This document shows, piece by piece, positions 46,523 to 57,699 of a stretch of 64,000 bases of DNA (position 1 is its first letter; the number at the start of each line of letters is the position of its first letter). A program made the translations under genes and the position numbers. Below the pieces are notes generated by a model. It was given only the letters and a program-made list of their open reading frames with translations. It searched no databases and was not told where the DNA came from. The DNA comes from Bacteroidales bacterium (GTDB lineage Bacteria > Bacteroidota > Bacteroidia > Bacteroidales > Paludibacteraceae): contig JAAYSS010000049.1 of the NCBI GenBank assembly GCA_012518275.1, positions 37,698-101,697 of the forward strand, read 5' to 3'.

Positions 46523-46643
46523 TTTAATTAAATATAAAACGATGTAAAACAGAATGTAGTATAATCTTAACCACTTTAAATCAAAAAATTGAATATCCGG
46601 ATTTGCCAAATATTCAATTTTTCTCATCTATGCTTTTGTCTTT

Positions 46644-48623
<1,980 letters not shown>

Positions 48624-48694
48624 TTATTTATCAGAATATTACAAAACATTCTCTACTTTGAAATTATTACGGATTTTTTAATCCAAAAAACATA

Positions 48695-48702
48695 CAAATT
48701 TA
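48695..48702 (-). promoter_or_regulatory. -7 box for gyrB
   Basis: The minus strand reads TAAATTTG, a perfect TAnnTTTG match, with a predicted transcript start near 48688. A small hairpin, GGATT/AATCC, lies just downstream at 48671-48684. The -33 region is T-rich. Confidence 0.5.
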
Positions 48703-48772
48703 CGAAAAAAATACGAAAAAAGGAAATTTATCAGGGTGTAAATTGATGATTTTTAATGGAATTTACACGAAA

Positions 48773-51289
48773 TCAAGAGTTGCGAAATTGAGCAATATAA
48801 TTTTCTGCCTGCTTGTTGATTTTTTCAACCATTGGGATTAGTTTTTCCAGCTTTTCTTGACTTTTTACACCCGATTCAAACTCGGTAATAATGGGCAACA
48901 CTTCCTCGGCGCCAATCATTGTCATAAGCGGCACCATTTTATGAGAAATAAATTTTACCGTATCCCAATCAGATTCAGCGGCTGCTGTTTTCAAGTCTGC
49001 TGTTTTCTTTAAGTTGTCTTCCAAAAAAGTGGTTAAGATATCAAGAGAAACTTCCTTGTCATCCTTTACAAATTCAATCAATGCATCAAATCCCGCCGTC
49101 GGTACTTTTCCTGATTCATTGGCTTCAAAGGAAGGTCCTTGATTGTTTTTTACCAGCTCACAAGAAATTTTATGAAGATGTTCTAATGAGAAAGGTTTAG
49201 CTACGAATGCTGTAAATCCTGCCAATTTGAAGTCTTTTTCTGAAATATCGGTACGGGCTGAAAGAGCCACAATCGGAATTTCGGAAAAGTAACCACCCAA
49301 TTGCCGAATCTTTGCTACGAGTTCAAATCCATTGATTTTAGGCATCTGAATATCGGTTAGGATCAAGTCAAAATGATTGTTTTTTAACAGTTCAAAAACT
49401 GCGTGCGAATCGTGGCACTTTGTTACCTGAGCGCCTTTTCGTTCAAAAAATTTCGAATAAAGATTCAGCAACCCCTCATCATCATCAATCCAAAGCAAAC
49501 GTGCAGCATTTAAGTTTTCATCACATTTTTCCGTGTTTTCAGAAGTGGTTTCTGATATTATCTCAATAGTTTCCTTTGATTCTTCTAACGGAATTTGCAA
49601 TAAAAACTCGGTTCCTTCGCCCAATTTTGAATTAAATTCCATCTTTCCTTTTAACAATTCCACCAGCTTTATAACAATGGGAAGTCCCAACCCAAATCCT
49701 TCAATCATTTCCTGAGTTTCCACTGAGCCACCTCTGCTAAATTCTTCAAAAATCTTTTCTTTCTCATCTTCACTGATTCCTACACCAGTGTCTCTCACAG
49801 AGATATTCAACAATCTGGCGTGAGAATCTAACGAAGAATGAAGGTAAATCCCTCCCTTTTCTGTGAATTTTATCGCATTATTTATCAAGTTATTGAGTAT
49901 CTGTTTGATAATGAACGGATCGCTCTCATAAAGCTGCCCTTGCTCCATGTCAGATATTTTCAATTTGATAAATAAATTTTTCTTTTTGGCAGCAGGAATG
50001 AAACTTTTGTAAATATCGTTTATCAGCACATAAGGATTGAACGGGACTATCCTTATTTCTGCTATCCCTTTTTCAAGTTTTTGGAAGTGCATCATTCGGT
50101 TGGATAAATCCAAAATCTGCTCCGACGAGCTACGCATGTTGTCGAGTCGCTCTTTGTCTTCGGTAGGCAGCTGCTCCTTATACATAAATTCGATGTGTCC
50201 GATGATAGAACTTAACGGCGCTTTGATGTCGTGAGAAATCATAAGCAACAGTCGCTCTTTTGCATTGAGAAGGTTTTGCGTCAGTCTGTTACTTTTTTCA
50301 AGCTGCTCTCTGTATCGCTGATTACGATTTGTGAGCAAGTAAGTAAGATACATAAAAAGCAACAACACGAATAACGAAGCCGTGGCAATGCGTGAAACAG
50401 TTTTTGATGAACGCTTAAGCACCGCGGCTTTTTCATTATTTAATGCAATTATCGCTTTCTTTTCCTTATCTTCTATTCTTCTCAAAATGCTGTTTATCTG
50501 ATCCGTCAGCATTTCGTCATACAAGAACATGGTGTTTTGTCGCCTTGAAAGCTTAGTAAGTAAAGCTATTTTTCGTCTGTCGTTCCTGTCATTTCTATCA
50601 CTGAAGTATTTGACAAGCGTATCGGTCAAAATCTTAGGCTCCATGATTCCCAACGAATCTTCTATCGATTTATCTGTAACCGTAACTACTTTTGTAGAAT
50701 CTTCTTGACTGGAAAAAACAGCTTTTAATCTTTCAAGAAAAGACCTACGCTCTTTAATGTAATACGATGTGTCGTGACTTTGAATAAGTTTTTCTCTGAC
50801 AAGATTATCGAGTTCTTCTCTATCACTTTTCGAAAAAGTTTGCGACACAAGGACCTGATTATAAGGCAGATTTCGGATTGAGTCCATCAAGACAATCATT
50901 CCTGATAAATTGCGTTTTTTCTCATCCAGTAATGTTTTTACAGTATCTAAGCTGGCATGAACGTAGCCGTCTGTGGAAATAGTATATAACGTATCGATGT
51001 AGTCCCTAATTTTTTTGTCGAGTTTATTGATGTCTTTCTGTAAACCCGGTGTGTAAAACTCCTCCGAAAGCAGTACAGTACGCACACTCTCCGATTCATA
51101 AAATGCTACAAGTGCGTTACTCACCACATTCAGTTCTTTCCGCTCTTCGAAAGGATTTTTAAATTCAGAGAAACTAACAAGCTCTTTGTTGATTCGAGCC
51201 AGTCCGATGATTGATAGTAAAAAAAGGATGATGTATCCCACTATGACAATCAACCTGAATTTTCTGGAAGAGAAGTTAAATTTAGACAT
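48773..51289 (-). CDS. Hybrid sensor histidine kinase with receiver and Hpt domains
   Basis: I use the ATG at 51289 (838 residues). Two transmembrane helices (about 13-31 and 303-321) enclose a helical periplasmic sensor of about 270 residues. A HisKA/HATPase core follows, with the H-box LMISHDIKAPLSS, N-box NLINNAIKF, and G-boxes DTGVGIS and GFGLGLPI. A receiver has acidic IDDDE and phospho-acceptor DILTDIQMP-like LTDIQMPKINGFE. The C-terminal Hpt domain has the phospho-histidine in FISHKMVPL. This allows an internal phosphorelay. Its start overlaps the end of the sigma-54 regulator gene by 8 bases, so they form a coupled pair. The signal is unknown. Confidence 0.95.
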   Translation of the reverse strand: MSKFNFSSRKFRLIVIVGYIILFLLSIIGLARINKELVSFSEFKNPFEERKELNVVSNALVAFYESESVRTVLLSEEFYTPGLQKDINKLDKKIRDYIDTLYTISTDGYVHASLDTVKTLLDEKKRNLSGMIVLMDSIRNLPYNQVLVSQTFSKSDREELDNLVREKLIQSHDTSYYIKERRSFLERLKAVFSSQEDSTKVVTVTDKSIEDSLGIMEPKILTDTLVKYFSDRNDRNDRRKIALLTKLSRRQNTMFLYDEMLTDQINSILRRIEDKEKKAIIALNNEKAAVLKRSSKTVSRIATASLFVLLLFMYLTYLLTNRNQRYREQLEKSNRLTQNLLNAKERLLLMISHDIKAPLSSIIGHIEFMYKEQLPTEDKERLDNMRSSSEQILDLSNRMMHFQKLEKGIAEIRIVPFNPYVLINDIYKSFIPAAKKKNLFIKLKISDMEQGQLYESDPFIIKQILNNLINNAIKFTEKGGIYLHSSLDSHARLLNISVRDTGVGISEDEKEKIFEEFSRGGSVETQEMIEGFGLGLPIVIKLVELLKGKMEFNSKLGEGTEFLLQIPLEESKETIEIISETTSENTEKCDENLNAARLLWIDDDEGLLNLYSKFFERKGAQVTKCHDSHAVFELLKNNHFDLILTDIQMPKINGFELVAKIRQLGGYFSEIPIVALSARTDISEKDFKLAGFTAFVAKPFSLEHLHKISCELVKNNQGPSFEANESGKVPTAGFDALIEFVKDDKEVSLDILTTFLEDNLKKTADLKTAAAESDWDTVKFISHKMVPLMTMIGAEEVLPIITEFESGVKSQEKLEKLIPMVEKINKQAENYIAQFRNS

Positions 51290-52691
51290 GGACAATGTTA
51301 TACAACTTCATTTTTGTGTATAACTTTTTAGTGTCGATATTTAACAGCGCGGCAGCCCGAAGAATATTGAATTGCGTGATTTTAAGAGCGTCTTCAATTT
51401 GTTTTTTTTCTTCTTGGCTATGTATCAGTTCCTCCACCGTCTGTTCCCTTTTGCGTTTAAAATGGTCGGGTATCGACTTTACAGAGATGTATTTTTCGGT
51501 CTCAATCAGTACTAATCGGTTAACAATATTCTTCAACTCCCTAATATTCCCGGGCCAATCATAGTTTACCAGAATTTCTAAGGCTTCGGGTGAAAAACCG
51601 AGAATTTTTTTTCGGAAAGTTCTATTGGAAATTTTAAGGAAATGATTTAGAAAGTTCGGAATATCTTCTTTACTCTCTCTTAATGATGGGATTTCAAGGA
51701 CAAACTCACAGATGCGATGGAATAAATCCTGCCGGAAATAACCGTTGTCAACTGCGAATTCTATATCTTCATTAGTGGCTGTGATTACTCGCACATCCAC
51801 TTTGATTTCTTTTTCAGACCCCACGGGCTTTATCTTTTTCTCCTGCAAAGCGCGCAGTAACTGCGTCTGAACATCGATGGAAAGGTTACCGATTTCATCT
51901 AGAAACAACGTACCTTTATTGGCACTCACAAAAAATCCTGTTTTATCATTCAAAGCGCCTGTGAACGCACCTTTCACGTGACCAAACAAGTCACTGGCAG
52001 CCAAGTCTTTTGAAAGCACTCCGCAATCAACTGCTACAAATGGACCCGATGAAACGGAACTTTTTTCGTGAATCATCCGCGCAATATGTTCTTTCCCCAC
52101 ACCGCTTTCACCTTTTATCAAAACGGCTAATTTAGTAGGTGCAACAAGATCCACGTATTCATAAAGCTTGACGTATTCTTCCGTTGTTCCTTGCACGTAT
52201 TTTCCACTTGTAACGGGTTTTTTATCTTTCTCCGAACCGATTTCTTCCTCTTCCAGTTCATCTTCTTCGCTAAAGGCTTCATTGATTTTCAAAAAAAGCT
52301 GTTCGGGGTTAAACGGTTTGGATATATAATCATACGCCCCTAATTTAATTGCACTTACAGCCGATTGGATGTCTGCATAGCTGGTCATCATAATAACGAC
52401 TACTTTCGGGTAGTGAGTTTTTATCCAAGCTAAAATAGAAATTCCATCTTCCCCCGGAAGTCTCAAATCACAAATTACCGCATCAGGCACTTCTTCTTTA
52501 ATCCTTTTTCGTGCCTCTGATGCTTTTGACGCAGATACAACCTTATAATCCTTTTTTTTGAACCACGCCTGAAGCATACGGCTGAACGTGATATCATCTT
52601 CTACGATCAGTATTGACTTTGTCTCCACTTTTTTTGATGTATTTTTTGCCAATGCTATAAGTTCCGTTTTTTCTTGATTTGTGATATGCAA
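51282..52691 (-). CDS. Sigma-54-dependent response regulator (NtrC family)
   Basis: A 469-residue activator in three parts. The receiver has EDD and phospho-acceptor Asp75 in AVICDLRLPGEDG. The AAA+ domain has Walker A GESGVGKEH and the sigma-54-contact loop GAFTGA. The C-terminus is a Fis-type HTH (ILRAAALLNIDTKKLYTKM). The first in-frame codon is TTG 52691; a GTG at 52628 would also leave the receiver intact, so the start is uncertain. A 9-bp perfect hairpin lies immediately before the TTG. It is co-transcribed with the hybrid kinase. Targets could include the sigma-54 promoter of htpG, but nothing here proves it. Confidence 0.95.
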   Translation of the reverse strand: MHITNQEKTELIALAKNTSKKVETKSILIVEDDITFSRMLQAWFKKKDYKVVSASKASEARKRIKEEVPDAVICDLRLPGEDGISILAWIKTHYPKVVVIMMTSYADIQSAVSAIKLGAYDYISKPFNPEQLFLKINEAFSEEDELEEEEIGSEKDKKPVTSGKYVQGTTEEYVKLYEYVDLVAPTKLAVLIKGESGVGKEHIARMIHEKSSVSSGPFVAVDCGVLSKDLAASDLFGHVKGAFTGALNDKTGFFVSANKGTLFLDEIGNLSIDVQTQLLRALQEKKIKPVGSEKEIKVDVRVITATNEDIEFAVDNGYFRQDLFHRICEFVLEIPSLRESKEDIPNFLNHFLKISNRTFRKKILGFSPEALEILVNYDWPGNIRELKNIVNRLVLIETEKYISVKSIPDHFKRKREQTVEELIHSQEEKKQIEDALKITQFNILRAAALLNIDTKKLYTKMKLYNIVHV

Positions 52692-52722
52692 ATATAGCCA
52701 TTTTTAATTAAACGGCTATATT
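52691..52722 (-). promoter_or_regulatory. Leader hairpin at the start of the response-regulator gene
   Basis: AATATAGCC and GGCTATATT (52691-52699 and 52714-52722) are perfect 9-bp arms with a 14-base AT-rich loop. On the minus-strand transcript the last base of the stem is the first base of the TTG start codon. It could hide the ribosome-binding region, or as DNA act as an operator. A transcript start below 52714 would exclude the RNA hairpin. Confidence 0.5.
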
Positions 52723-52746
52723 CTGCCAAAAAAAATCATTTTTAGA

Positions 52747-53193
52747 TTATTTTCTTTTGAAAGGAACATATTGGGGTGCTTTTGGAATGTATTCTTTGTC
52801 ATCCCAAAGCGGACTGGTAATCATCAAATCGGCACTATAACGATTACAAGCTATCGGGATATTATGTATTCTGCACTGTCTCAAAAGCATCTGAATATCT
52901 GCATCATGCGGGTTAGCGCTCAAATCATCGATAAGAAATATACAAAAGTCAATCTGTTTGTTCACAACCATCGCAGCAATTTCTGCATCACCGCCCATTG
53001 GGCCGGAGCTTTTTCGTTCTATCTCTGCATCTACACCGGCTTCTTCAAATGCTTGTTGAATCAGCAACCCGGTAGTTCCCGTGCAAATTAATCTATGCTG
53101 CGAAAGCATATCGGAATTATAAACCGCCCATTCTACCATGTCTGCTTTACGTGCATCATGTGCCACCAAAGCTATTTTAAGTCTTGTTTTCAT
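52747..53193 (-). CDS. mgsA: Methylglyoxal synthase
   Basis: A 148-residue MgsA from the ATG at 53193 (MKTRLKIALVAHDARK). An in-frame ATG at 53217 is rejected because the promoter box at 53219-53226 puts the transcript start downstream of it. Conserved segments are ALVAHDARK, GPMGGDAEI and DLSANPHDADIQMLLR, containing the phosphate-binding and catalytic Asp and His residues. It converts dihydroxyacetone phosphate to methylglyoxal, a bypass when phosphate is low or sugar phosphates accumulate. It is a single-gene unit. Confidence 0.96.
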   Translation of the reverse strand: MKTRLKIALVAHDARKADMVEWAVYNSDMLSQHRLICTGTTGLLIQQAFEEAGVDAEIERKSSGPMGGDAEIAAMVVNKQIDFCIFLIDDLSANPHDADIQMLLRQCRIHNIPIACNRYSADLMITSPLWDDKEYIPKAPQYVPFKRK

Positions 53194-53218
53194 TTTTAAT
53201 AATTCTTTTGGTTTCATG

Positions 53219-53226
53219 CAAAGTTA
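53219..53226 (-). promoter_or_regulatory. -7 box of mgsA (decides the start codon)
   Basis: The minus strand reads TAACTTTG, a perfect TAnnTTTG match. Transcription starting about 7 bases downstream (near 53212) would omit the ATG at 53217, so translation should begin at 53193. Confidence 0.55.
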
Positions 53227-53371
53227 ATCTTTTTTCTAAAATAAATGGTGCTTTATTCCCAACTTTTACTTAATTATTCTTCTTTTTGTAATAAGTTTGA
53301 CAAAACAATCAAACCTATTCTTTGTGCAAATATAAATGAATTTTTCCTTTTCAGATAGAAAAAAATTGTTG

Positions 53372-53379
53372 TATATTCG
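53372..53379 (+). promoter_or_regulatory. Weak -7 box before the secreted protein gene at 53464
   Basis: TATATTCG differs from TAnnTTTG at one position. It lies about 85 bases before the start codon, and no clear -33 element was seen. Confidence 0.3.
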
Positions 53380-53463
53380 CAAAAAACAAATAGCACACAT
53401 GCTTACTCTCCAAGATGCTGAAAAATAAATCCTAAACACGCGAAAGGAAACATTACAAAAAAG

Positions 53464-54609
53464 ATGAAAAAACCTTTTATCATTTTCTTATTAGCACTAA
53501 ACACCGTTTTACTTATGGCACAAGAAGCCATTCTATCTCCTTTTACCTTCAAGACCGACGAGTTAAAGGCACTAGCATTAGTTAATATCGAAAAAGACCC
53601 GGACAGCATTTACATCGGTTTTGAGCCGCAGTTGCTCAAAAACAAGCACGGAGAAGGGATGCTTATCATCGGCTACCGAGCCGACGGAAAAACGGACATT
53701 TACTATCAGCCGCATCTGCAACTAAAAGCGTCTGATTACGATGATTTAGGGCAAGGTACTCATGCCATGAAAGCCGTACTACTTGAAAACGCCTACTTAC
53801 GCTTTTCTGAAAAAGGGTTGCATTTATTTACTGTATTTACTGACATCTTAGGGCGAGAAATCTTGCTCAAAATTGATGAACAAAACAAAAGTGCTACCAA
53901 ACCGTTCGGATTGTTGGCTCCCGTAGGAACAAATTCTGAAAATCCAACCGGACTGATGCTGGTCTTTCTGGAAGATTTTTACTTCGTACGGCGAACCGAC
54001 ACGGAAGTAAAAATTCAAATTGGCAACAAAAACCATAAAATGGACCGTTTTATGCCGATGGACGGTAAGAAAATGTATTTTTCACGCTACACGCCCCACC
54101 CGATTACCGTAACCGTCAACCCTGATTTCTCGGGAACAATGGAAGCATTGCCCATTCATAATGGAAAAGCTCAACGAGATGAAGTCCAACACAATATAGT
54201 TTTCAATGAAGGCAAGCCGGAAATAGAAAGCATCGAAAAAGAGTTGTTTGAACAAACCGTTAGAATGTCATTCACACCCGCATTCCCCGACGTGCGCCAT
54301 GTGAAAGATGGTGAGAAACACACGGGCAGTTTTTCACTCGTAGCCAACGAAAAAACGGGAACGGTGTCGGGGAAGTATTCTGTTCGCAACAAAAATGGAA
54401 CCGTGTACCTGACCATGATTCCTTCCGATGGATGGAAACCTTATCCGAAAAATCGATTCTTACCAAAAATGATATTCAGAATGGCTAAAGTGTTTCGTAA
54501 CTGGCCCAAAACCTATGAATGGAATGCCACCATCAAGCCTACGGCTGATAAGCATTACGAAATCAATGCTGAATGGAAACGAATACAAACCAATAAAAAA
54601 TCACGATGA
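53464..54609 (+). CDS. Hypothetical exported protein
   Basis: A 381-residue protein with a signal peptide ending near residue 20 (LLMAQ). The mature chain is mostly beta-rich with many Lys and Asp residues, in two apparent halves joined near residue 200 (MDRFMPMDGKKMYFSRYTPHP). The C-terminus is basic and aromatic (DGWKPYPKNRF). I do not recognise a family. Its stop overlaps the start of the alpha/beta hydrolase gene by 4 bases (ATGA), so the two are translationally coupled and may act in one process. Confidence 0.75.
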   Translation: MKKPFIIFLLALNTVLLMAQEAILSPFTFKTDELKALALVNIEKDPDSIYIGFEPQLLKNKHGEGMLIIGYRADGKTDIYYQPHLQLKASDYDDLGQGTHAMKAVLLENAYLRFSEKGLHLFTVFTDILGREILLKIDEQNKSATKPFGLLAPVGTNSENPTGLMLVFLEDFYFVRRTDTEVKIQIGNKNHKMDRFMPMDGKKMYFSRYTPHPITVTVNPDFSGTMEALPIHNGKAQRDEVQHNIVFNEGKPEIESIEKELFEQTVRMSFTPAFPDVRHVKDGEKHTGSFSLVANEKTGTVSGKYSVRNKNGTVYLTMIPSDGWKPYPKNRFLPKMIFRMAKVFRNWPKTYEWNATIKPTADKHYEINAEWKRIQTNKKSR

Positions 54610-55436
54610 ATAGAGATTCGCAACCAAAAGCTTCAATCGAACATAAAACGCTTAAAAAAGGGAACTATTCGATTCATTATTTCGTGAGCGGAAACGAGAA
54701 CACCGAAACCATCGTATTTCTGCACCCAGCATTTGGCGACCACCGATGTTTCGACAAGCAGGTAGATTATTTTTCTCCCACGTTTAAAGTCATTACGCTG
54801 GATATGCCGGGACACGGACTGACGGGCATTAGCCACTCGAACGAGAAATTGACCGATACACCGATGCATATCTTAGAGATTTTGCAGACAGAAAATTGCG
54901 AAAAAGTCCACATTGTCGGCGTTTCTGTCGGTTCGCTTTTGGCTCAAAGTTTTGCGTTGCAATATCCCGAAAAGACCTTGTCGCTGACGGTTTTAGGCGG
55001 ATACGACATTAATCGAGAGCAAAAAGGAATCATGAAAGCCCAGCAAAAAGAGATTCTGAAATGGATTTTCAAAATGATTTTCTCGATGGATGCTTTCCGA
55101 AAGCACGTGGCAACAACAGCGGTTATTAACAAGACGGAACAAGAACGCTTTTACGAAAGCGCTCGGCTCTTTACCCGAAAATCGTTTGCCATGATGTCAG
55201 GACTGAATAAATTGATTGCCGAACGAAATATCGTCAAAAATTATCCGCTACTTCTTTTGTCAGGCGAAAAAGATCTGCCGGCAGCCATCCTTGCGAACAA
55301 AGAGTGGCACCAGCATGAGCCTGACTGCGAATTACACATCATAAAAAATGCCGGACACTGTGCCAATATGGACAATGCAAAAGAATTTAACGAAATACTG
55401 ATGAATTTCCTAACAAGCCGAACCGAACGTGAGTAA
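54606..55436 (+). CDS. Alpha/beta hydrolase
   Basis: A 276-residue alpha/beta hydrolase. VFLHPAFGDHR gives the oxyanion region, the nucleophile elbow is GVSVGS with Ser107, the acid is in LLLSGEKD, and the catalytic histidine is in KNAGHCANMDN. No signal peptide is seen, so it is cytosolic. Substrate is unknown; the family includes esterases, lactonases and C-C hydrolases. It is coupled to the preceding exported-protein gene. Confidence 0.9.
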   Translation: MNRDSQPKASIEHKTLKKGNYSIHYFVSGNENTETIVFLHPAFGDHRCFDKQVDYFSPTFKVITLDMPGHGLTGISHSNEKLTDTPMHILEILQTENCEKVHIVGVSVGSLLAQSFALQYPEKTLSLTVLGGYDINREQKGIMKAQQKEILKWIFKMIFSMDAFRKHVATTAVINKTEQERFYESARLFTRKSFAMMSGLNKLIAERNIVKNYPLLLLSGEKDLPAAILANKEWHQHEPDCELHIIKNAGHCANMDNAKEFNEILMNFLTSRTERE

Positions 55437-55456
55437 TAAATATTCCTTCATCATCC

Positions 55457-55487
55457 TTGCTTGTTTCCGCCGATATTTATACTTTTG
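55457..55487 (+). promoter_or_regulatory. Bacteroidetes-type promoter of the GDSL hydrolase gene
   Basis: TTG (55457-55459) and TACTTTTG (55480-55487) are separated by 20 bases. The transcript start is expected near 55494, about 22 bases before the ATG. Confidence 0.5.
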
Positions 55488-55515
55488 TAAAATTGATGAT
55501 TTTTAAACATTTATA

Positions 55516-56232
55516 ATGATGCAAAATACATTTCGGATAAGCCTTGTACTTATCATTTCGTTATTTTCGATAACTATCTATGCACAAGATTGGCCTAATC
55601 TGAAACGGTACCAAGCCCAGAACGATTCCATTATGAAAGCCCCTGCACGTGACCGCGTGGTGTTTATGGGTAATTCTATAACAGAAGGCTGGATAAAAAC
55701 GCACCCCGAGTTTTTCCACAGCAGCACGGGCAATATCTGTCGCGGCATTGGCGGACAAACTTCACCACAGATGGTGCTTCGCTTCCGTCAAGATGTTATC
55801 AACCTAAAACCGAAAGTGGTGGTAATCCTTGCCGGAACCAACGACATTGCCGGGAATACCGGACCAGCCACCTTAGATATGATTATGGACAACATCAAAT
55901 CCATGACCGAGTTAGCCATAAGCAACAACATCCGCGTGGTGCTCTGTTCCGTACTTCCTGCATACGAATACCGCTGGCGCAAGGGAATGAAACCTTACAT
56001 TAAAATTCCACAGCTCAATGCAATGATTAAAGCTTATGCAGCTAAAAAACGGGTGGTTTACTTGGATTATTTCAGCGCTATGGCGGATGAAAAGAACGCC
56101 ATGAAAGCCGAATACACTACCGACGGCGTGCACTGCACTTCCGCCGGATACGATGTAATGGAAGCCATGGTGACGCCCGCCATCAAAAAAGCGTTAAAGA
56201 CAAAGCCGAGAAAGAAATGTAAAAGATATTAA
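55516..56232 (+). CDS. Secreted SGNH/GDSL hydrolase
   Basis: A 238-residue protein with a signal peptide (about 1-24). Block I has GNSITEGW with nucleophile Ser54 (the usual GDS is GNS). Block II is GIGGQTSPQM with the oxyanion Gly, block III is LAGTNDIAGN with the Asn, and block V is TDGVHCTSAGY with the catalytic Asp and His. Related Bacteroidetes proteins deacetylate or de-esterify polysaccharides, sialic acids or lipids; the substrate is not clear here. It has its own promoter and a strong downstream terminator. Confidence 0.93.
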   Translation: MMQNTFRISLVLIISLFSITIYAQDWPNLKRYQAQNDSIMKAPARDRVVFMGNSITEGWIKTHPEFFHSSTGNICRGIGGQTSPQMVLRFRQDVINLKPKVVVILAGTNDIAGNTGPATLDMIMDNIKSMTELAISNNIRVVLCSVLPAYEYRWRKGMKPYIKIPQLNAMIKAYAAKKRVVYLDYFSAMADEKNAMKAEYTTDGVHCTSAGYDVMEAMVTPAIKKALKTKPRKKCKRY

Positions 56233-56253
56233 ATTAAATCAATGTAAAACAAA

Positions 56254-56299
56254 AAGAAACCTTTCATTTCGATCGAACTGAAAGGTTTCTTCTATTTTT
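56254..56299. terminator. Terminator between the GDSL hydrolase and WG-repeat genes
   Basis: AAGAAACCTTTCA (56254-56266) and TGAAAGGTTTCTT (56279-56291) are perfect 13-bp arms around a 12-base loop and are followed by CTATTTTTA. A-rich sequence on the other side gives a T-run for the convergent gene too, so it probably works in both directions. Confidence 0.9.
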
Positions 56300-56306
56300 A
56301 GGCACT

Positions 56307-56957
56307 CTACTGCTTACGCTTATTTTTCTCCTGATGCATTTCCTCCAAATCGCTGTTACTTAGGATATTCCCTGAATAATCAACCACATCAACTTTCCCG
56401 TTCAGAGTAACAACAATATATCCGATATCTTTCCTTTCAAAATGTATTTCATCAAGAATAAAATCGATAATGGTTTCACCTTTCGCGTTAATCATCCCCC
56501 ATTTTCCACCTTTGCACGCCCATGATTGTCCCGGACTTACAAAATTCTCCGCTTGATCATAAACAGCTTGAATCTTTATTTTACCTTTCTTATCGATAAA
56601 TCCGAATTTTCCTTCAAAACCTACCTTTAGTAATCCATAAGAAAAATCAGGGACTTTCGAATCTCCATACCAACGTTCCTCCATACTTTCATAAACACAG
56701 GGAGTAACCTCTTCTCCTTTAGTGTTTAGCAAACAGTATTTACCATTTTTTTCGGCTACAGCTAACTTCGTACGAAAATCAGAAATATATTCATACTCCA
56801 ATGGGGCGAGTAGCTTACCGCTTTTATTGATTATTCCAAACATTCCGCCCCGCTTTACTTTTGCAATTCCTGATTGTAAAGTTCCAATGCTATCATACTC
56901 ATGCCCAAAACGAGTCTCTAAATCTTGCTTGTCTATTTTGCTTCTTGTTGATTTCAT
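56307..56957 (-). CDS. WG-repeat protein
   Basis: A 216-residue protein built of about five WG-type repeats with the pattern KxGxxGxIxKxGKxxxxxxYDxxxxF. Examples are RGGMFGIINKSGKLLAPLEY, FEGKFGFIDKKGKIKIQAVY and KGGKWGMINAKGETIIDFI. No signal peptide is seen, so it may be cytosolic. WG-repeat proteins probably form beta-propeller-like binding surfaces; no specific partner is known. It is convergent with the GDSL hydrolase gene and has a 280-base gap upstream with nothing recognisable. Confidence 0.88.
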   Translation of the reverse strand: MKSTRSKIDKQDLETRFGHEYDSIGTLQSGIAKVKRGGMFGIINKSGKLLAPLEYEYISDFRTKLAVAEKNGKYCLLNTKGEEVTPCVYESMEERWYGDSKVPDFSYGLLKVGFEGKFGFIDKKGKIKIQAVYDQAENFVSPGQSWACKGGKWGMINAKGETIIDFILDEIHFERKDIGYIVVTLNGKVDVVDYSGNILSNSDLEEMHQEKNKRKQ

Positions 56958-57237
56958 GTATTATAATAGTATTTTAAAAAATAATACCCATTAATACGAT
57001 AATCTCATTTTTAAATGAAACAAAACAGGTGTATTTTCACACACTTTTAGATTATTTACATTTATTTACCTAAAATCTGATATGAATAACGATTTTTTTC
57101 GGTTTGGTTGAGCAAGGATAGATGATGTTTTTATATTTTCAGTATGGATTTTAAAAAAATCGGCGTTAGCCAGACTTGTTTTTTACAAAATAATTTCTAA
57201 GATAAAAAGAGTAACCAAAATCACTTCTCATAATACT

Positions 57238-57456
57238 TTATTCATCTTCATGAAAAAAGAAATCATCTTTTGTAGGAAAATCGGGCCAAACATCTATAAT
57301 TGTTTCGTAAACCTCATTATCATCATCAAGCTTTTGTAGGTTCTCAATCACCGCCATGGGTTTTCCCGTTCGGACTGCAAAATCAATCAACTCCTCTTTG
57401 GTTGCAGGCCACGGTGCATCTTCAAGTCTTAATGCTAATTCTAATGTCCAATACAT
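57238..57456 (-). CDS. DUF2795 family small protein
   Basis: The ATG at 57456 gives 72 residues starting MYWTLELALRLEDAPWPATK; an earlier in-frame ATG adds a poorly conserved KK-rich leader. The conserved core is short helical and very acidic at the C-terminus (FPTKDDFFFHEDE). Bacteroidetes homologues are small cytosolic proteins of unknown function. It is a single-gene unit. The gap at 57457-57635 is AT-rich and shows no signal I can name. Confidence 0.85.
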   Translation of the reverse strand: MYWTLELALRLEDAPWPATKEELIDFAVRTGKPMAVIENLQKLDDDNEVYETIIDVWPDFPTKDDFFFHEDE

Positions 57457-57633
57457 TTTTATTTTTTTTATAAGGTTAAACAATAGTAGATTTCATTTAT
57501 ATTTTGATAGAAAACTTGAAATCAATAACGTGTATTTACAATACGATAAATTGATTTTAAGAAGGATATTTATGAGCTGTTTTTTACAAATATTGTGTTT
57601 TTTTATCAAAAAACAACCAAAATAGGCACTCAT

Positions 57634-57673
57634 ACATAAAAAAGCTGTCTCAAAATGAATTTTGAAACAGCTT
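57634..57673 (-). terminator. Rho-independent terminator of the methylmalonyl-CoA mutase large subunit
   Basis: On the minus strand AAGCTGT-x-TCAAAA pairs with TTTTGA-x-ACAGCTT (57642-57673, one central mismatch, tetraloop), followed by TTTTTT. It lies 27 bases after the stop codon. Confidence 0.88.
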
Positions 57674-57699
57674 CAAGTCGTATTTTTATTCTCTTTCCC

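Noticed and set aside
53194..53217. ATG at 53217 as the mgsA start
   Set aside because: A TAACTTTG box at 53219-53226 places the transcript start downstream of it; the later ATG at 53193 gives the standard MgsA N-terminus.
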